Below the pieces are notes generated by a model. That model did not search any database and was not told the DNA's origin. It saw only the letters and a program-made list of their open reading frames with translations. Positions 16,339-24,915 of a stretch of 64,000 bases of DNA are shown in pieces. The stretch is taken from assembly GCF_016134045.1 (NCBI RefSeq), contig NZ_CP065915.1, positions 1,984,001 through 2,048,000 on the forward strand, written 5' to 3'. The position numbers were made by a program, and so were the translations under genes. Origin of the DNA: Pelagovum pacificum (lineage in GTDB: Bacteria; Pseudomonadota; Alphaproteobacteria; Rhodobacterales; Rhodobacteraceae). Each line of letters begins with the position of its first letter. Positions within the stretch are counted from its first letter, which is position 1.

Positions 16339-17490
16339 ATGCCGAAACCGGGCCTGTTGATTTGCCTCACCTATCACTTGCCGAACGTATCCGGTCTGAC
16401 GCTGTCCGCGCATGCGCTGGCGCTGCATCTTGCCGGGCGCGGCTACCCGGTGCGGATCGCGACGGCGCGCCATCCGGCGGACCTGCCCGCGCGGGAAGAG
16501 GTCGAGGGCCTCGAGGTCCATCGCAGCCGGGCCCTCGCGATCGTGGCGAAGGCGGCGGTGATGCCGGGGTATGCCGCGACCGTTTGGCGTGCGCTCGACG
16601 ATATGTCCGCGGTGAACCTCTATTTGCCGAACCTCGACGCGGCGGTGGTCGCAATTGTCGCCCGGCTGCGCGGGCGGCGGTTGATCGTGACCTATGCCTG
16701 CAGCGTCAGCCGTCGGACCCTGTTCGACAGGTTCAGCCGGTTGGTGGCGGCGTCCACGCATCTGGTCGCCGGGCTGCTCGCCGATCGGATCCATGTCGTG
16801 TCCGAAGATTACGCGGCGCAATCGACGTTCTGTCGGCTGTTCCGCCGCAAGCTCGACTTCGCGCCATACGCGGTGCCCCTGCCCCTAGGTCCGGATGAAC
16901 CGGCGCGCCCCACACCGCCGGACGATGTCGCCGTTATCGGGTTCGTCGGGAGGATCAGCCGGCAGAAATCGCTGGAGTTGTTGCTCGATGCCATCCCCGA
17001 CGTTGCCGATAGGCTGGGCCGGGATGTGCGGCTCGACCTCATCGGACCAGCCGAAGGCGTCATCGGGGAAAGCTACTGGCCCGGCATCAAGCTCCGGATC
17101 GAGGAGAGCGGCGGCCGCATGCGCTACCGGGGCGTGCTGCGCGGCGAGGCGCTCGCTGCCGCGTACCGCGAGCTTGACGTGCTGGTGCTGCCGAGCGCCG
17201 ACCGGCTCGAAAGCTACGGCCTCGTTCAGGTAGAGGCGATGCTGCGCGGTGTGCCGGTCGTCGCATCCGACCGGCCCGGCGTTCGCCTCCCGGTGCAAGA
17301 GACCGGCATGGGTGAACTCTTCTCCTCTGGCGACGTCGGCGCACTGGTCGAGGCGCTGGTGAAGGTCCTCGCCGACCCGGGGCGCTATTGCTGCGACAGC
17401 AGCCAGGTCGAGGCGCGACTCGGCAACGCGGTCGCCGCCCGACCCTACGTCTCACTTCTTGAGGCGATCGAAGCCGAATCAGGCAGGTGA
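16339..17490 (+). CDS. Glycosyltransferase family 4 protein
   Basis: A 383-residue retaining GT-B enzyme. The N-terminal domain has LICLTYHLPNVSGLTLSAHALALHLAGRG, a GT4 N-terminal glycine-rich entry. The C-terminal nucleotide-sugar domain starts at VIGFVGRISRQKSLELLLDA and carries the family motif RLESYGLVQVEAMLRGVPVVASD, with the E-x7-E arrangement that contacts the donor. The acceptor is not deducible. Divergence from a methyltransferase gene suggests a shared surface-glycan task, but this is inference. The start ATG at 16339 is supported by the immediate catalytic-domain opening. Confidence 0.85.
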   Translation: MPKPGLLICLTYHLPNVSGLTLSAHALALHLAGRGYPVRIATARHPADLPAREEVEGLEVHRSRALAIVAKAAVMPGYAATVWRALDDMSAVNLYLPNLDAAVVAIVARLRGRRLIVTYACSVSRRTLFDRFSRLVAASTHLVAGLLADRIHVVSEDYAAQSTFCRLFRRKLDFAPYAVPLPLGPDEPARPTPPDDVAVIGFVGRISRQKSLELLLDAIPDVADRLGRDVRLDLIGPAEGVIGESYWPGIKLRIEESGGRMRYRGVLRGEALAAAYRELDVLVLPSADRLESYGLVQVEAMLRGVPVVASDRPGVRLPVQETGMGELFSSGDVGALVEALVKVLADPGRYCCDSSQVEARLGNAVAARPYVSLLEAIEAESGR

Positions 17491-17567
17491 CAGCGGGCGG
17501 ACAACTGCCTATAGTGTTGCCTGAGACCGGCACCACAAGCCGGCGCACAGGCACATCGAGGCACCAA

Positions 17568-18122
17568 ATGAGCAGCATTACCCGACGGACGGCCCTATTG
17601 GGTCTTGGCGCCAGCGCGCTTGCCGCCTGCGGCAACGGGATCGGCAACACCAACGACGCAACGATCGAAGCGCGCGTGGACAGCACGCTCGCCTTCATGA
17701 ACCAGCGCTACCCCGGCGCGTCGCAAATCCAGCAACGCGCCTCCGGGATGCTGGTCATGCCGCTAGTGACGGAGGCCGGGCTCGGCCTTGGCGGTGCCTA
17801 TGGACAGGGTGCGCTTCGCGTCGGCGGCACGACCGTGGATTACTACAGCGCCGCCGCGGTCAGCGCCGGTCTTCAGATCGGAGCGCAGCAGTACAGCCAC
17901 GTGCTGTTTTTCATGAACGACGAAGCGCTGATGGACTTCCGCCGCAGCGATGGCTGGGCCGGCGGTGCCGACGTGGAATATGCGCTGCGCGAGAATGCCG
18001 AAACGATCCGCACCGACGTCGTGTCGTCCCGCGCCCCGGTTATCGCGCTGGTCTTCGCACAGACCGGGCTGCGTGCCGCCGCGACGATCGAAGGCATCAA
18101 GTACACCCGCATCATTCCCTGA
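17568..18122 (+). CDS. Tat-exported SYLF-domain lipoprotein
   Basis: A 184-residue protein with a combined signal: TRRTALLGLG (twin arginine) and lipobox LAAC, cysteine 21 from the ATG at 17568. The mature part matches the SYLF/YSC84 lipid-binding fold, for example STLAFMNQRYPGASQIQQRASGMLVMPLVTEAGLGLGGAYGQGALRVGG and YSHVLFFMNDEALMDFRRSDGWAGG. SYLF domains bind phosphoinositides in eukaryotes, and their bacterial role is unclear. The longer frame beginning at 17487 is not needed. A terminator follows that partly overlaps the end of the convergent aglK. Confidence 0.8.
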   Translation: MSSITRRTALLGLGASALAACGNGIGNTNDATIEARVDSTLAFMNQRYPGASQIQQRASGMLVMPLVTEAGLGLGGAYGQGALRVGGTTVDYYSAAAVSAGLQIGAQQYSHVLFFMNDEALMDFRRSDGWAGGADVEYALRENAETIRTDVVSSRAPVIALVFAQTGLRAAATIEGIKYTRIIP

Positions 18123-18144
18123 TTTCAGGGCCTTGCGACGAGAA

Positions 18145-18181
18145 GCTCTACCACCGCATCAGCGGTAGTAGAGCGACTTTT
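18145..18181 (+). terminator. Terminator for SYLF gene, overlapping the aglK 3' end
   Basis: GCTCTACCACCGC pairs with GCGGTAGTAGAGC (one mismatch) around ATCA and is followed by a TTTT run. The right arm is also the last codons and stop of aglK on the other strand, so one hairpin may serve both convergent genes. Confidence 0.65.
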
Positions 18182-19256
18182 CGTTGCTGAAGAGATGCAC
18201 CTTGGACGGATCGGCCGAGAGCCGCATCTTCGTGCCGCGCACGTTTTCATGGATGCCGGGCAGCTTGGCGATGACAGGTTCGGAGTCCGTGTCGCCCTCG
18301 GGGCGCTTCATGTAGAGGATCGTGACCTCGCCGAGCGCCTCGGTGATCTCCACCTCGGTTTCGAGCACTGCCTCACCGTCGGACTTCACCAGATCCTCGG
18401 GACGCACGCCGACGTTGACCTTCATGCCCTTGTCGGCCTCCTGCGTCGGGATGGAGGACACGGCGGTGCCGCCACCGGCGAGCTTGACGGTCGTCTGGGC
18501 ACCGGTGCCGACGATCTCGCCGGGGAACAGGTTCATTGCCGGCGAGCCGATGAACTGAGCGACGAACTCGTTCTCGGGGTGTTCGTAGAGCTCGAGCGGC
18601 GTGCCGACCTGCGCGATGCCCTTGTTCGCCAGCACGACGATGCGCGTGGCGAGCGTCATCGCCTCCACCTGGTCGTGCGTGACATAGATCATCGTGCTGT
18701 CGGGCATGCTCTCCTTCAGCTGCGCGATCTCGATCCGGGTGGCGACGCGCAGCGCGGCGTCGAGGTTCGAGAGCGGCTCGTCGAAGAGGTAGACCTTCGG
18801 GTCGCGCACGATGGAGCGGCCGATCGCAACCCGCTGCCGCTGACCGCCCGACAGAGCCTTCGGCAGGCGGTCGAGGTAGGGTTCAAGTTGCAGGATGCGG
18901 GCCGCGCGGGCGACAGCCTCGTCGATCTCCGACTTGCTCTTCTTGGCGAGCTTGAGCGCGAAGCTCATGTTGTCCCGCACCGTCATGTGCGGATAGAGCG
19001 CGTAGGACTGGAAGACCATCGCGATGCCGCGCTGCGCGGGGGGCACGTCGTTGACGACGACGCCATCGATCTCGAGCGTGCCTGCGGTGATCTTCTCGAG
19101 ACCCGCGATCATCCGCAGCAGCGTGGACTTGCCGCACCCGGAGGGGCCGACGAAGACGACCAGTTCGCCCGTCTTGATGTCGAGGTCGATGTTCTTGAGC
19201 ACCTCGACCGAGCTGCCATAGGTCTTGCCGACATCGGTCAGTTTAAGGTCAGTCAT
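18159..19256 (-). CDS. aglK: Alpha-glucoside ABC transporter, ATP-binding protein
   Basis: A 365-residue CUT1-type ATPase that powers sugar import. Walker A is GPSGCGKST, the Q-loop is FQSYALYPHMTV, the signature is LSGGQRQRVAIGR, Walker B is VYLFDEPLSNLDA, and the switch histidine is in VTHDQVEAM. The C-terminal 130 residues form the TOBE/regulatory domain shared by UgpC/MalK/AglK. It is the last gene of a five-gene run aglE-aglF-aglG-aglA-aglK, an order I know from Sinorhizobium alpha-glucoside loci. It lies 27 bases after aglA. Confidence 0.92.
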   Translation of the reverse strand: MTDLKLTDVGKTYGSSVEVLKNIDLDIKTGELVVFVGPSGCGKSTLLRMIAGLEKITAGTLEIDGVVVNDVPPAQRGIAMVFQSYALYPHMTVRDNMSFALKLAKKSKSEIDEAVARAARILQLEPYLDRLPKALSGGQRQRVAIGRSIVRDPKVYLFDEPLSNLDAALRVATRIEIAQLKESMPDSTMIYVTHDQVEAMTLATRIVVLANKGIAQVGTPLELYEHPENEFVAQFIGSPAMNLFPGEIVGTGAQTTVKLAGGGTAVSSIPTQEADKGMKVNVGVRPEDLVKSDGEAVLETEVEITEALGEVTILYMKRPEGDTDSEPVIAKLPGIHENVRGTKMRLSADPSKVHLFSNEKSLYYR

Positions 19257-19283
19257 CTGTCCCTCCCCTCATGTCCTTCCCGT

Positions 19284-20945
19284 TCAGGCCGCGCTGTTGC
19301 GCACGGCCAGAACCACCTGCCACGGCTCGAGCCGCATGGTGCCACTGTCGTCCCACCCGGCGGAGCCGAGCTCTTCACCGACCTGCGTCCACGTGCCGTC
19401 GGGCAATACGAAGCTGTTCGGCTCGTCCGAAATGTTGAAGGCGCAGAACATCTCCTCGCCCTCGTGGTCCCGGCTGAAGTAGACGACGTCGCCCTCGTGT
19501 CGGACGCCGCTGTGACCGCCCTTCATCAGCATCGGATACCTGTGCCGCAGCGCGATGGCGCGGCGGTAGTGATGGATCATGCCCTCGGGATCGCTTTCCT
19601 GATTGGCGACCGTGTTGTGCAGGTGCCGGATGGAGACCGGCAGCCATGACTTCACTTCGGAGAATCCGGCATACTGGTTCGACGGCTCCCAGGGCATCGG
19701 CGTGCGGCACCCGTCCCGGCCCTTGAACTCCGGCCAGAACTCGATGCCGTAGGGGTCCTGCAAGTCCTCGTAGGCGACATCGGCCTCGGGCAGGCCGAGC
19801 TCCTCGCCCTGATAGAGGCAGACGGACCCGCGCAGACAGCAGATCAGCGTGGTGAGCGTGCGTTGCGCGGCCGGGCTGAGGTCCCAGCGGGAGGTGTGTC
19901 GCTTCACGTCGTGGTTGGAGAAGGCCCAGCAGGGCCAGCCGTCGGCGGCTTCCTCGTCGACGCGGGTCATCACTTCTGCGATGCGGGCGGCGGTCGGCTG
20001 ATCCTGCGCGAGGAACTCGAACGCGTAGCACATGTGCATGAGATCATCGCCGGCGGTGTATTGCCCCATGATCTGGAGACCGCGCTGCGCGTCCCCGACC
20101 TCGCCCACGGCGGCGGCGCCATAGGGGTTCATCTCGGCCCGAAGCTTGCGGAGGAACAGCAGGTTCTCCGGCTGGTTCTTCGAATAGAGATGTTCCTGGT
20201 GGTTGTAGGGGTTCACCGACGGCGCGATCGAGGCGTTGCGCAGCTCGGGCGCCAGCGGCGGATTGTCCCGCAGGTACTTGTCGTGGATGTAGAAGTTGAT
20301 CGTGTCGAGGCGGAAGCCGTCGACGCCCCGCTTCAGCCAGAACCGCGCCACGTCGAGCAGCGCCTCCTGTACCTCGGGTTCGTGGAAGTTCAGGTCCGGC
20401 TGACTGGTGAGGAAGTTGTGCAGGTAATACTGTTCACGCCGGGAATCCCACTGCCACGCGGAGCCTCCGAAGATCGACAGCCAGTTGTTCGGCGGCGTGC
20501 CGTCGGCCTTCGGATCGGCCCAGACGTACCAGTTCGCCCGGTCGTTCGACTGGGACGAGCGGCTTTCCTCGAACCAGGGGTGCTTTTCGGACGTGTGGCT
20601 GAGAACGAGGTCGATCATCACCTTCACGCCGTGGGCGTGGGCGGCCTCGATCACCTTGTCGAAATCCTCGAGCGTGCCGAACAGCGGATCGACGTCGCAA
20701 TAGTCGCTGACGTCGTAGCCGAAGTCCTTCATCGGCGACTTGAAGAACGGCGAGATCCAGATTGCGTCCGCGCCCAGCGAGGCGACGTAGGGCAGCCGCT
20801 TCGCGATCCCGGCAAGGTCGCCGACCCCGTCGCCGTCCGTATCCTGGAAGCTCCGGGGGTAGATCTGGTAGATCACCGCCCCACGCCACCAGTCGGGGTC
20901 CGTCTCGGGCGCCACGTTGGGCGCCATGTCCTCGGCGAGACTCAT
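19284..20945 (-). CDS. aglA: Alpha-glucosidase, glycoside hydrolase family 13
   Basis: A 553-residue cytoplasmic enzyme that splits imported alpha-glucosides such as sucrose, maltose or trehalose-type sugars. GH13 regions are present: DLVLSHTS (region I), GVDGFRLDTINF with the nucleophile Asp (region II), AVGEVGD with the general acid Glu (region III) and FSNHDVKRHTSRW (region IV). There is no signal peptide, which fits hydrolysis after transport. It lies 9 bases after aglG and before aglK, so it belongs to the transporter transcript. Substrate preference within alpha-glucosides is not readable. Confidence 0.95.
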   Translation of the reverse strand: MSLAEDMAPNVAPETDPDWWRGAVIYQIYPRSFQDTDGDGVGDLAGIAKRLPYVASLGADAIWISPFFKSPMKDFGYDVSDYCDVDPLFGTLEDFDKVIEAAHAHGVKVMIDLVLSHTSEKHPWFEESRSSQSNDRANWYVWADPKADGTPPNNWLSIFGGSAWQWDSRREQYYLHNFLTSQPDLNFHEPEVQEALLDVARFWLKRGVDGFRLDTINFYIHDKYLRDNPPLAPELRNASIAPSVNPYNHQEHLYSKNQPENLLFLRKLRAEMNPYGAAAVGEVGDAQRGLQIMGQYTAGDDLMHMCYAFEFLAQDQPTAARIAEVMTRVDEEAADGWPCWAFSNHDVKRHTSRWDLSPAAQRTLTTLICCLRGSVCLYQGEELGLPEADVAYEDLQDPYGIEFWPEFKGRDGCRTPMPWEPSNQYAGFSEVKSWLPVSIRHLHNTVANQESDPEGMIHHYRRAIALRHRYPMLMKGGHSGVRHEGDVVYFSRDHEGEEMFCAFNISDEPNSFVLPDGTWTQVGEELGSAGWDDSGTMRLEPWQVVLAVRNSAA

Positions 20946-20954
20946 GCGCTCTCC

Positions 20955-22172
20955 TTATTTCACCGAACCGGCCAGCAGGCCGCGCACAAGGTACTTCTGC
21001 ATCGCGAAGAACACGAGCAGCGGCACCGCGATCATTACGAACGCCGCCGCGGCGAGGATGTGCCATTCGCCGCCGCGCGATCCGAGCAGGTTGGTCACGA
21101 CGAAGCGAGTCATGACGGTGCTCTCGGTATCGGACGGCAGGAAGACACTCGCCACCAGCAGGTCGTTCCAGGTCCAGAGGAACTGGAAGATCGCGAAGGA
21201 TGCAAGGGCCGGAAAGCTCAGTGGCAACACGATTTTCGTGAAGATCTCGAAATCGGTCGCGCCGTCGACTTTCGCGTTCTCGATGATGTCGCGCGGCAGG
21301 CCGACCATGTAGTTGCGTAGCAGGTAGACGGCCAGTGGTAAACCGAACCCCGTATGCGCCAGCCAGATGCCGAGGAAGCTCTTCCCGATGCCGAGCCAGC
21401 CGTGGATGATGGTCAGCGGCACGAAGGCCAGTTGCAGCGGCACGACCAGCAGGCCGACCACGATCGCGATCAGCAGGCCCCGGCCGGGGAAATCCATCCA
21501 GGCCAGCGCGTAGGCGGCGAAGGCGGCGATCACGATCGGGATGATGGTGGCCGGGATCGCGACCGTCATGGTGTTGATGAAGGGCCCGAACAGCGCCTCG
21601 TCCGAGAACAGCATGTCGTCGAGAGATTGCCCCCTCTCGCGCGCCGTCGCACGTTCTTCGGCGTTCATGTCGGTGAGCACTTCGGCATAGTTCTCGAGCG
21701 TCACCTGCGGTGGCGCCACGAGCGACATCGGCAGCACCAGCGCGTCCTCGAACTGCTCGGGCGAAGTTGCGACGAGCGCGCCGTCGGCCTCGACGGTGAC
21801 GGTGAGGTCGCGGCTGCCCTCGGCGGTCTCACCGGGTTCGGTGTTCGCGCCGCGCAGGCGCGACGTGCCGAAGCCGGCCACGGTCGCCCGCTCGACGATG
21901 TCGGAGGGCAGTCCGTCGATGTCGAAGACGTTCGTCTCGATCCGCCAGAGGTCGCCGTCCTGGACCTGGTCGTCGGCCGGGATCGTGACCACGTAGTTCT
22001 GCGGCGAGCCTTGCAGCGCTTCCCACCAGCCGGTCTGCGAGATCGCGTCCTGATCCCGCAGCGAGGTGATCAGCAGGCCGAGCGTCGGCACGACCCACAG
22101 GATGACGAGCGCGAGTGTCGCCAAGTGGGTGACGATGGTCAGGCCAGATTTCTGGCCGGCGATATTGTCCAT
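20955..22172 (-). CDS. aglG: Alpha-glucoside ABC transporter, permease AglG (with periplasmic insert)
   Basis: A 405-residue CUT1 permease of the MalG class. After a first helix (LATLALVILWVVPTLGLLITSL) there is an unusually long hydrophilic stretch of about 150 residues (WWEALQGSPQNYVVT to LDDMLFSDEALFG), which must lie in the periplasm. The five-helix BPD core follows, with the EAA loop MVGLPRDIIENAKVDGATDFEIFTKIVLPLS. The extra domain makes it longer than typical 280-residue MalG proteins. It is preceded by aglF (15 bases) and followed by aglA. Confidence 0.9.
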   Translation of the reverse strand: MDNIAGQKSGLTIVTHLATLALVILWVVPTLGLLITSLRDQDAISQTGWWEALQGSPQNYVVTIPADDQVQDGDLWRIETNVFDIDGLPSDIVERATVAGFGTSRLRGANTEPGETAEGSRDLTVTVEADGALVATSPEQFEDALVLPMSLVAPPQVTLENYAEVLTDMNAEERATARERGQSLDDMLFSDEALFGPFINTMTVAIPATIIPIVIAAFAAYALAWMDFPGRGLLIAIVVGLLVVPLQLAFVPLTIIHGWLGIGKSFLGIWLAHTGFGLPLAVYLLRNYMVGLPRDIIENAKVDGATDFEIFTKIVLPLSFPALASFAIFQFLWTWNDLLVASVFLPSDTESTVMTRFVVTNLLGSRGGEWHILAAAAFVMIAVPLLVFFAMQKYLVRGLLAGSVK

Positions 22173-22187
22173 AGGTCTGCCCCTCCC

Positions 22188-23174
22188 TCAGCGCATTTCG
22201 GCCCGCGCCTGGCGGATGTTCCAGAACATGACGGGCAGCACGAGGATCATGATGACCACCGAGATTGCGGTGGCGAACCCGTAGTTGCCGGCGTCGAAGT
22301 ACTGCATCATCTGCGTCGGCAGGATCTCGAGGTTGCGGTACTGGTTCCCCATCGCGGCGACGATGTCGTAAACCTTGAGGACGAGAATGGTGATCGTCGT
22401 CCACACGACCATGATGGTCCCCCGGATCTGCGGCACCTTGATGCGGAAGAAGACCTGGAACGGGTTCGCGCCGTCGATGATGGCGGCCTCGACCGTGTCC
22501 TCCGGGACGCCGCGCAGCGCGGCCGACAGGATGACCATGGCAAAGCCCGTCTGGATCCAGATCAGCACCACCATCAGCAGGAAGCTGTCGATCACCTGAC
22601 CGTCGATCAGGGTCACCCCGTCCTCGGCCCCGAACAGGCCCCGGATCGCGTTGATGACACCGATATCCATGTCGGGATGGTAGACGAAGGACCAGATCAG
22701 CGAGGCGCCGACGAAGCTGATCGCCATCGGCATGAAGATCAGCGACTTGGCGATGTTGCCCCAGCTCAGCCGGTCGGTCAGCTGCGCGGCGATCAGACCG
22801 AAGAAGGTCGAGGCCGCGGGCACGACGAGCACCCAGAGAAGGTTGTTCAGCAGCGAGACGCGGAAGGTCTGGTTCAGGAAAATCTGTTCGTAGTTGCGGT
22901 ACCACCCGTCCTGCGCGACGCCCGAGGTCACTGATAGCCAGATCGAGTAGAACACCGGCACGACGAGGTAGAGACCGAGCGCGAAGATCGCGGGAAAGGT
23001 GAAGAGCCAGGGCCGCACGGCGTTGGCGCGGTTGATGTTGCGCCCGATGTTCTTGCCCTTCGGCGGGAAGATCACCTTGTCGAGCACGAGGTTGGACAGC
23101 CAGAAGTAGGCCAGCATGCCCCCGACGCCGATGATGATCGTCAGGATGCCCGAGACGATGGTCGAGTCAAACAT
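22188..23174 (-). CDS. aglF: Alpha-glucoside ABC transporter, permease AglF
   Basis: A 328-residue CUT1 permease of the MalF class with about seven to eight membrane helices. N-terminal helices are near residues 8-30 and 52-72. The EAA motif is ALRGVPEDTVEAAIIDGANPFQVFFRIKVPQIRG. It pairs with AglG to form the channel. The gene is separated from aglE by about 140 bases that include a 12-bp stem-loop, and it abuts aglG. Confidence 0.92.
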   Translation of the reverse strand: MFDSTIVSGILTIIIGVGGMLAYFWLSNLVLDKVIFPPKGKNIGRNINRANAVRPWLFTFPAIFALGLYLVVPVFYSIWLSVTSGVAQDGWYRNYEQIFLNQTFRVSLLNNLLWVLVVPAASTFFGLIAAQLTDRLSWGNIAKSLIFMPMAISFVGASLIWSFVYHPDMDIGVINAIRGLFGAEDGVTLIDGQVIDSFLLMVVLIWIQTGFAMVILSAALRGVPEDTVEAAIIDGANPFQVFFRIKVPQIRGTIMVVWTTITILVLKVYDIVAAMGNQYRNLEILPTQMMQYFDAGNYGFATAISVVIMILVLPVMFWNIRQARAEMR

Positions 23175-23266
23175 GCGCCGCTCCTTTTGCCCATCCCTGG
23201 CGGGCCCTGCCGCTCCCCGGGCCGCCCGACGTTCGGGCGCGGTGCGGCATAGTCTTGATGTGGTGA

Positions 23267-23295
23267 GGATGCGCCGGCGCGGGGCCGGCGCATCC
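23267..23295 (-). promoter_or_regulatory. Intercistronic stem-loop between aglE and aglF
   Basis: GGATGCGCCGGC and GCCGGCGCATCC form a perfect 12-bp stem around a five-base loop, just downstream of aglE. There is no T-run in the aglE direction, so it is not a classical terminator. Hairpins here (compare malE-malF) stabilise the binding-protein part of the message or lower downstream expression. Confidence 0.6.
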
Positions 23296-23314
23296 GCCTG
23301 ACGGGGTCAGGTCG

Positions 23315-24658
23315 TTACTTGATCGCGTCCCAGGCGGACTGAATCGACGCGGCTTCGGCCTGCGCGTCACCGGTGCGCAGGTACTCGACCATGCCGGTCC
23401 AGAAGGCGCCGGCGCCGATCTCGGACGGCATCAGGTCGGAGGCGTCGAAGCGGAACGACGTGGCGTTCAGCAGGATTTCCCCCATGCCGCGGAGCGTGTC
23501 GTTGGCGTAGAGCTCGGTGTTTACGCCGTTGTGGGGCGTAAGGAAGCCGGACTGGCTCATCCAGACTTCGTGGGCCACCGGCGTCTTGAGGAACTCGATC
23601 ATCGCGCGGGATGCTTCGTTCTCGTCGGTGATCGCCCAGACCGTGCCAGCGCCGAGAACCGGGCTGCCGAGGTCTTCGCTCTCGAACGCGGGGAAGTAGA
23701 AGAAGTCATACTCCGCGTCTTCCGGGAAGAAGGTCGGGATGAACGAGGCCTGGCGGTGCATCAGGCACTGCGGCGGGATCTCGAACACGCCGTCCGGGCT
23801 GTCGCGGAAGTCGGTGTTGACGATTTCCGCACCGGACATGCCGGTGAAGTCCTCGTTCAGCGCGAACTCACCGAAGGTTTCGATCGCGTTGACGACTTCT
23901 TCGCTGTCGAAGGGCAGCTCGTTGGACACCCAAGCGTCGTAGGTATCGAGGCTCTGCGTGCGCAGCATGATGTCCTCGACCCAGTCGGTCGCCGGCCAGC
24001 CGGTCGCGTCGCCGCTTCCGAGCCCGATGCACCACGGTGCGAAGCCATCCTCAACCGCCTGCTCGGACAGCGCCAGCAGCTCTTCCATCGTCTCGGGCAC
24101 TTCGTAGCCGAGCTCTTCGAAGACCGGCGGGGAGTACCAGACGAGCGATTTCACGTCGACCTTGTAGAAGAAGCCGTTCAGGGCTTCGCCACCGGCCTGC
24201 TCGTTCTCGGACGTCGCGAGGTCGACCCAGCTCTGGCCAGCCGCGTAGTTCTCTTCGATCCAGGCCGCGTCCTCGTCGGTCAGCGGAGCGACGTCACCGG
24301 CAGCGGCGAGGTCGGCCAGCAGGCCGGGCTGCGGGATGACGGCCATGTTCGGCAGGCCGCCGGTCTGGGACGCGCGGCGAATCTCGCTCTCGAACGCGTC
24401 GGAGCCGGCGTACTCGACGGTCGCGCCGGTGGCCTCCTCGAAGTAGGCGAAGACGGTGTCGACGAGGTCGCGGTCGTCGCCGATCCACGGGCCCGAGATC
24501 GTCAGGGTCTGACCGCTGAGATCGTATTCATCGGCAAAAGCGTTGTAGCTGTCCCAGGCGAAATCGCCTTCCCCGACGGGGAAGATCAGCTCCTGGGCCT
24601 GCGCCGACCCGGCGGCGAGCGCCAGGATCGCGGCACCGGAATAAAGTGTCTTTTTCAT
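23315..24658 (-). CDS. aglE: Alpha-glucoside ABC transporter, periplasmic binding protein
   Basis: A 447-residue solute-binding protein. The signal peptide is MKKTLYSGAAILALAAGSAQA, cleaved before QELIFPVGEG. The mature protein has the CUT1 cluster B pattern (TLTISGPWIGDDRDLVDTVFAYFEEATGATVEYAG; SWVDLATSENEQAGGEALNGFFYKVDVKSLVWYSPPVF). It captures alpha-glucosides in the periplasm. GGGAGG lies 8 bases before the ATG at 24658, and the longer frame from 24826 runs over the operator at 24724-24737. It is the first gene of the aglEFGAK transcript. Confidence 0.93.
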   Translation of the reverse strand: MKKTLYSGAAILALAAGSAQAQELIFPVGEGDFAWDSYNAFADEYDLSGQTLTISGPWIGDDRDLVDTVFAYFEEATGATVEYAGSDAFESEIRRASQTGGLPNMAVIPQPGLLADLAAAGDVAPLTDEDAAWIEENYAAGQSWVDLATSENEQAGGEALNGFFYKVDVKSLVWYSPPVFEELGYEVPETMEELLALSEQAVEDGFAPWCIGLGSGDATGWPATDWVEDIMLRTQSLDTYDAWVSNELPFDSEEVVNAIETFGEFALNEDFTGMSGAEIVNTDFRDSPDGVFEIPPQCLMHRQASFIPTFFPEDAEYDFFYFPAFESEDLGSPVLGAGTVWAITDENEASRAMIEFLKTPVAHEVWMSQSGFLTPHNGVNTELYANDTLRGMGEILLNATSFRFDASDLMPSEIGAGAFWTGMVEYLRTGDAQAEAASIQSAWDAIK

Positions 24659-24723
24659 GGATAACCTCCCAAGTCGCGGCTGTCGCGCTATCTGAACGTC
24701 GTGCGCAGCGGGGGCGCGGAACC

Positions 24724-24737
24724 CCAAAGCGCTTTGG
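24724..24737. promoter_or_regulatory. LacI-family operator upstream of aglE
   Basis: CCAAAGCGCTTTGG is a perfect 14-bp palindrome with the central CG step that LacI/GalR proteins recognise. It lies 66 bases before the aglE start codon and is a good candidate AglR site. Confidence 0.75.
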
Positions 24738-24890
24738 ACAGGCTGAACCTCGCGCATGTCCATGAAGCTGTCAATCCGCGATCTTGAATGCTGCGGTTGC
24801 GCCCAATAATTTTGCGGTTGCGGCATCCTACATCGTTTTAGACGGGACTTGGCGTGCCGAGGTCCGACCGGTAAGGTCGGACCGCGATTG

Positions 24891-24900
24891 AAAGCGCTTT
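24891..24900. promoter_or_regulatory. LacI-family operator upstream of aglR
   Basis: AAAGCGCTTT is a perfect 10-bp palindrome whose core equals the site near aglE. It lies 15 bases before the aglR ATG, which suggests autoregulation, and the distance to the other site (about 165 bases centre to centre) would allow looping. Confidence 0.7.
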
Positions 24901-24915
24901 GGAAGCCGTACGTTG

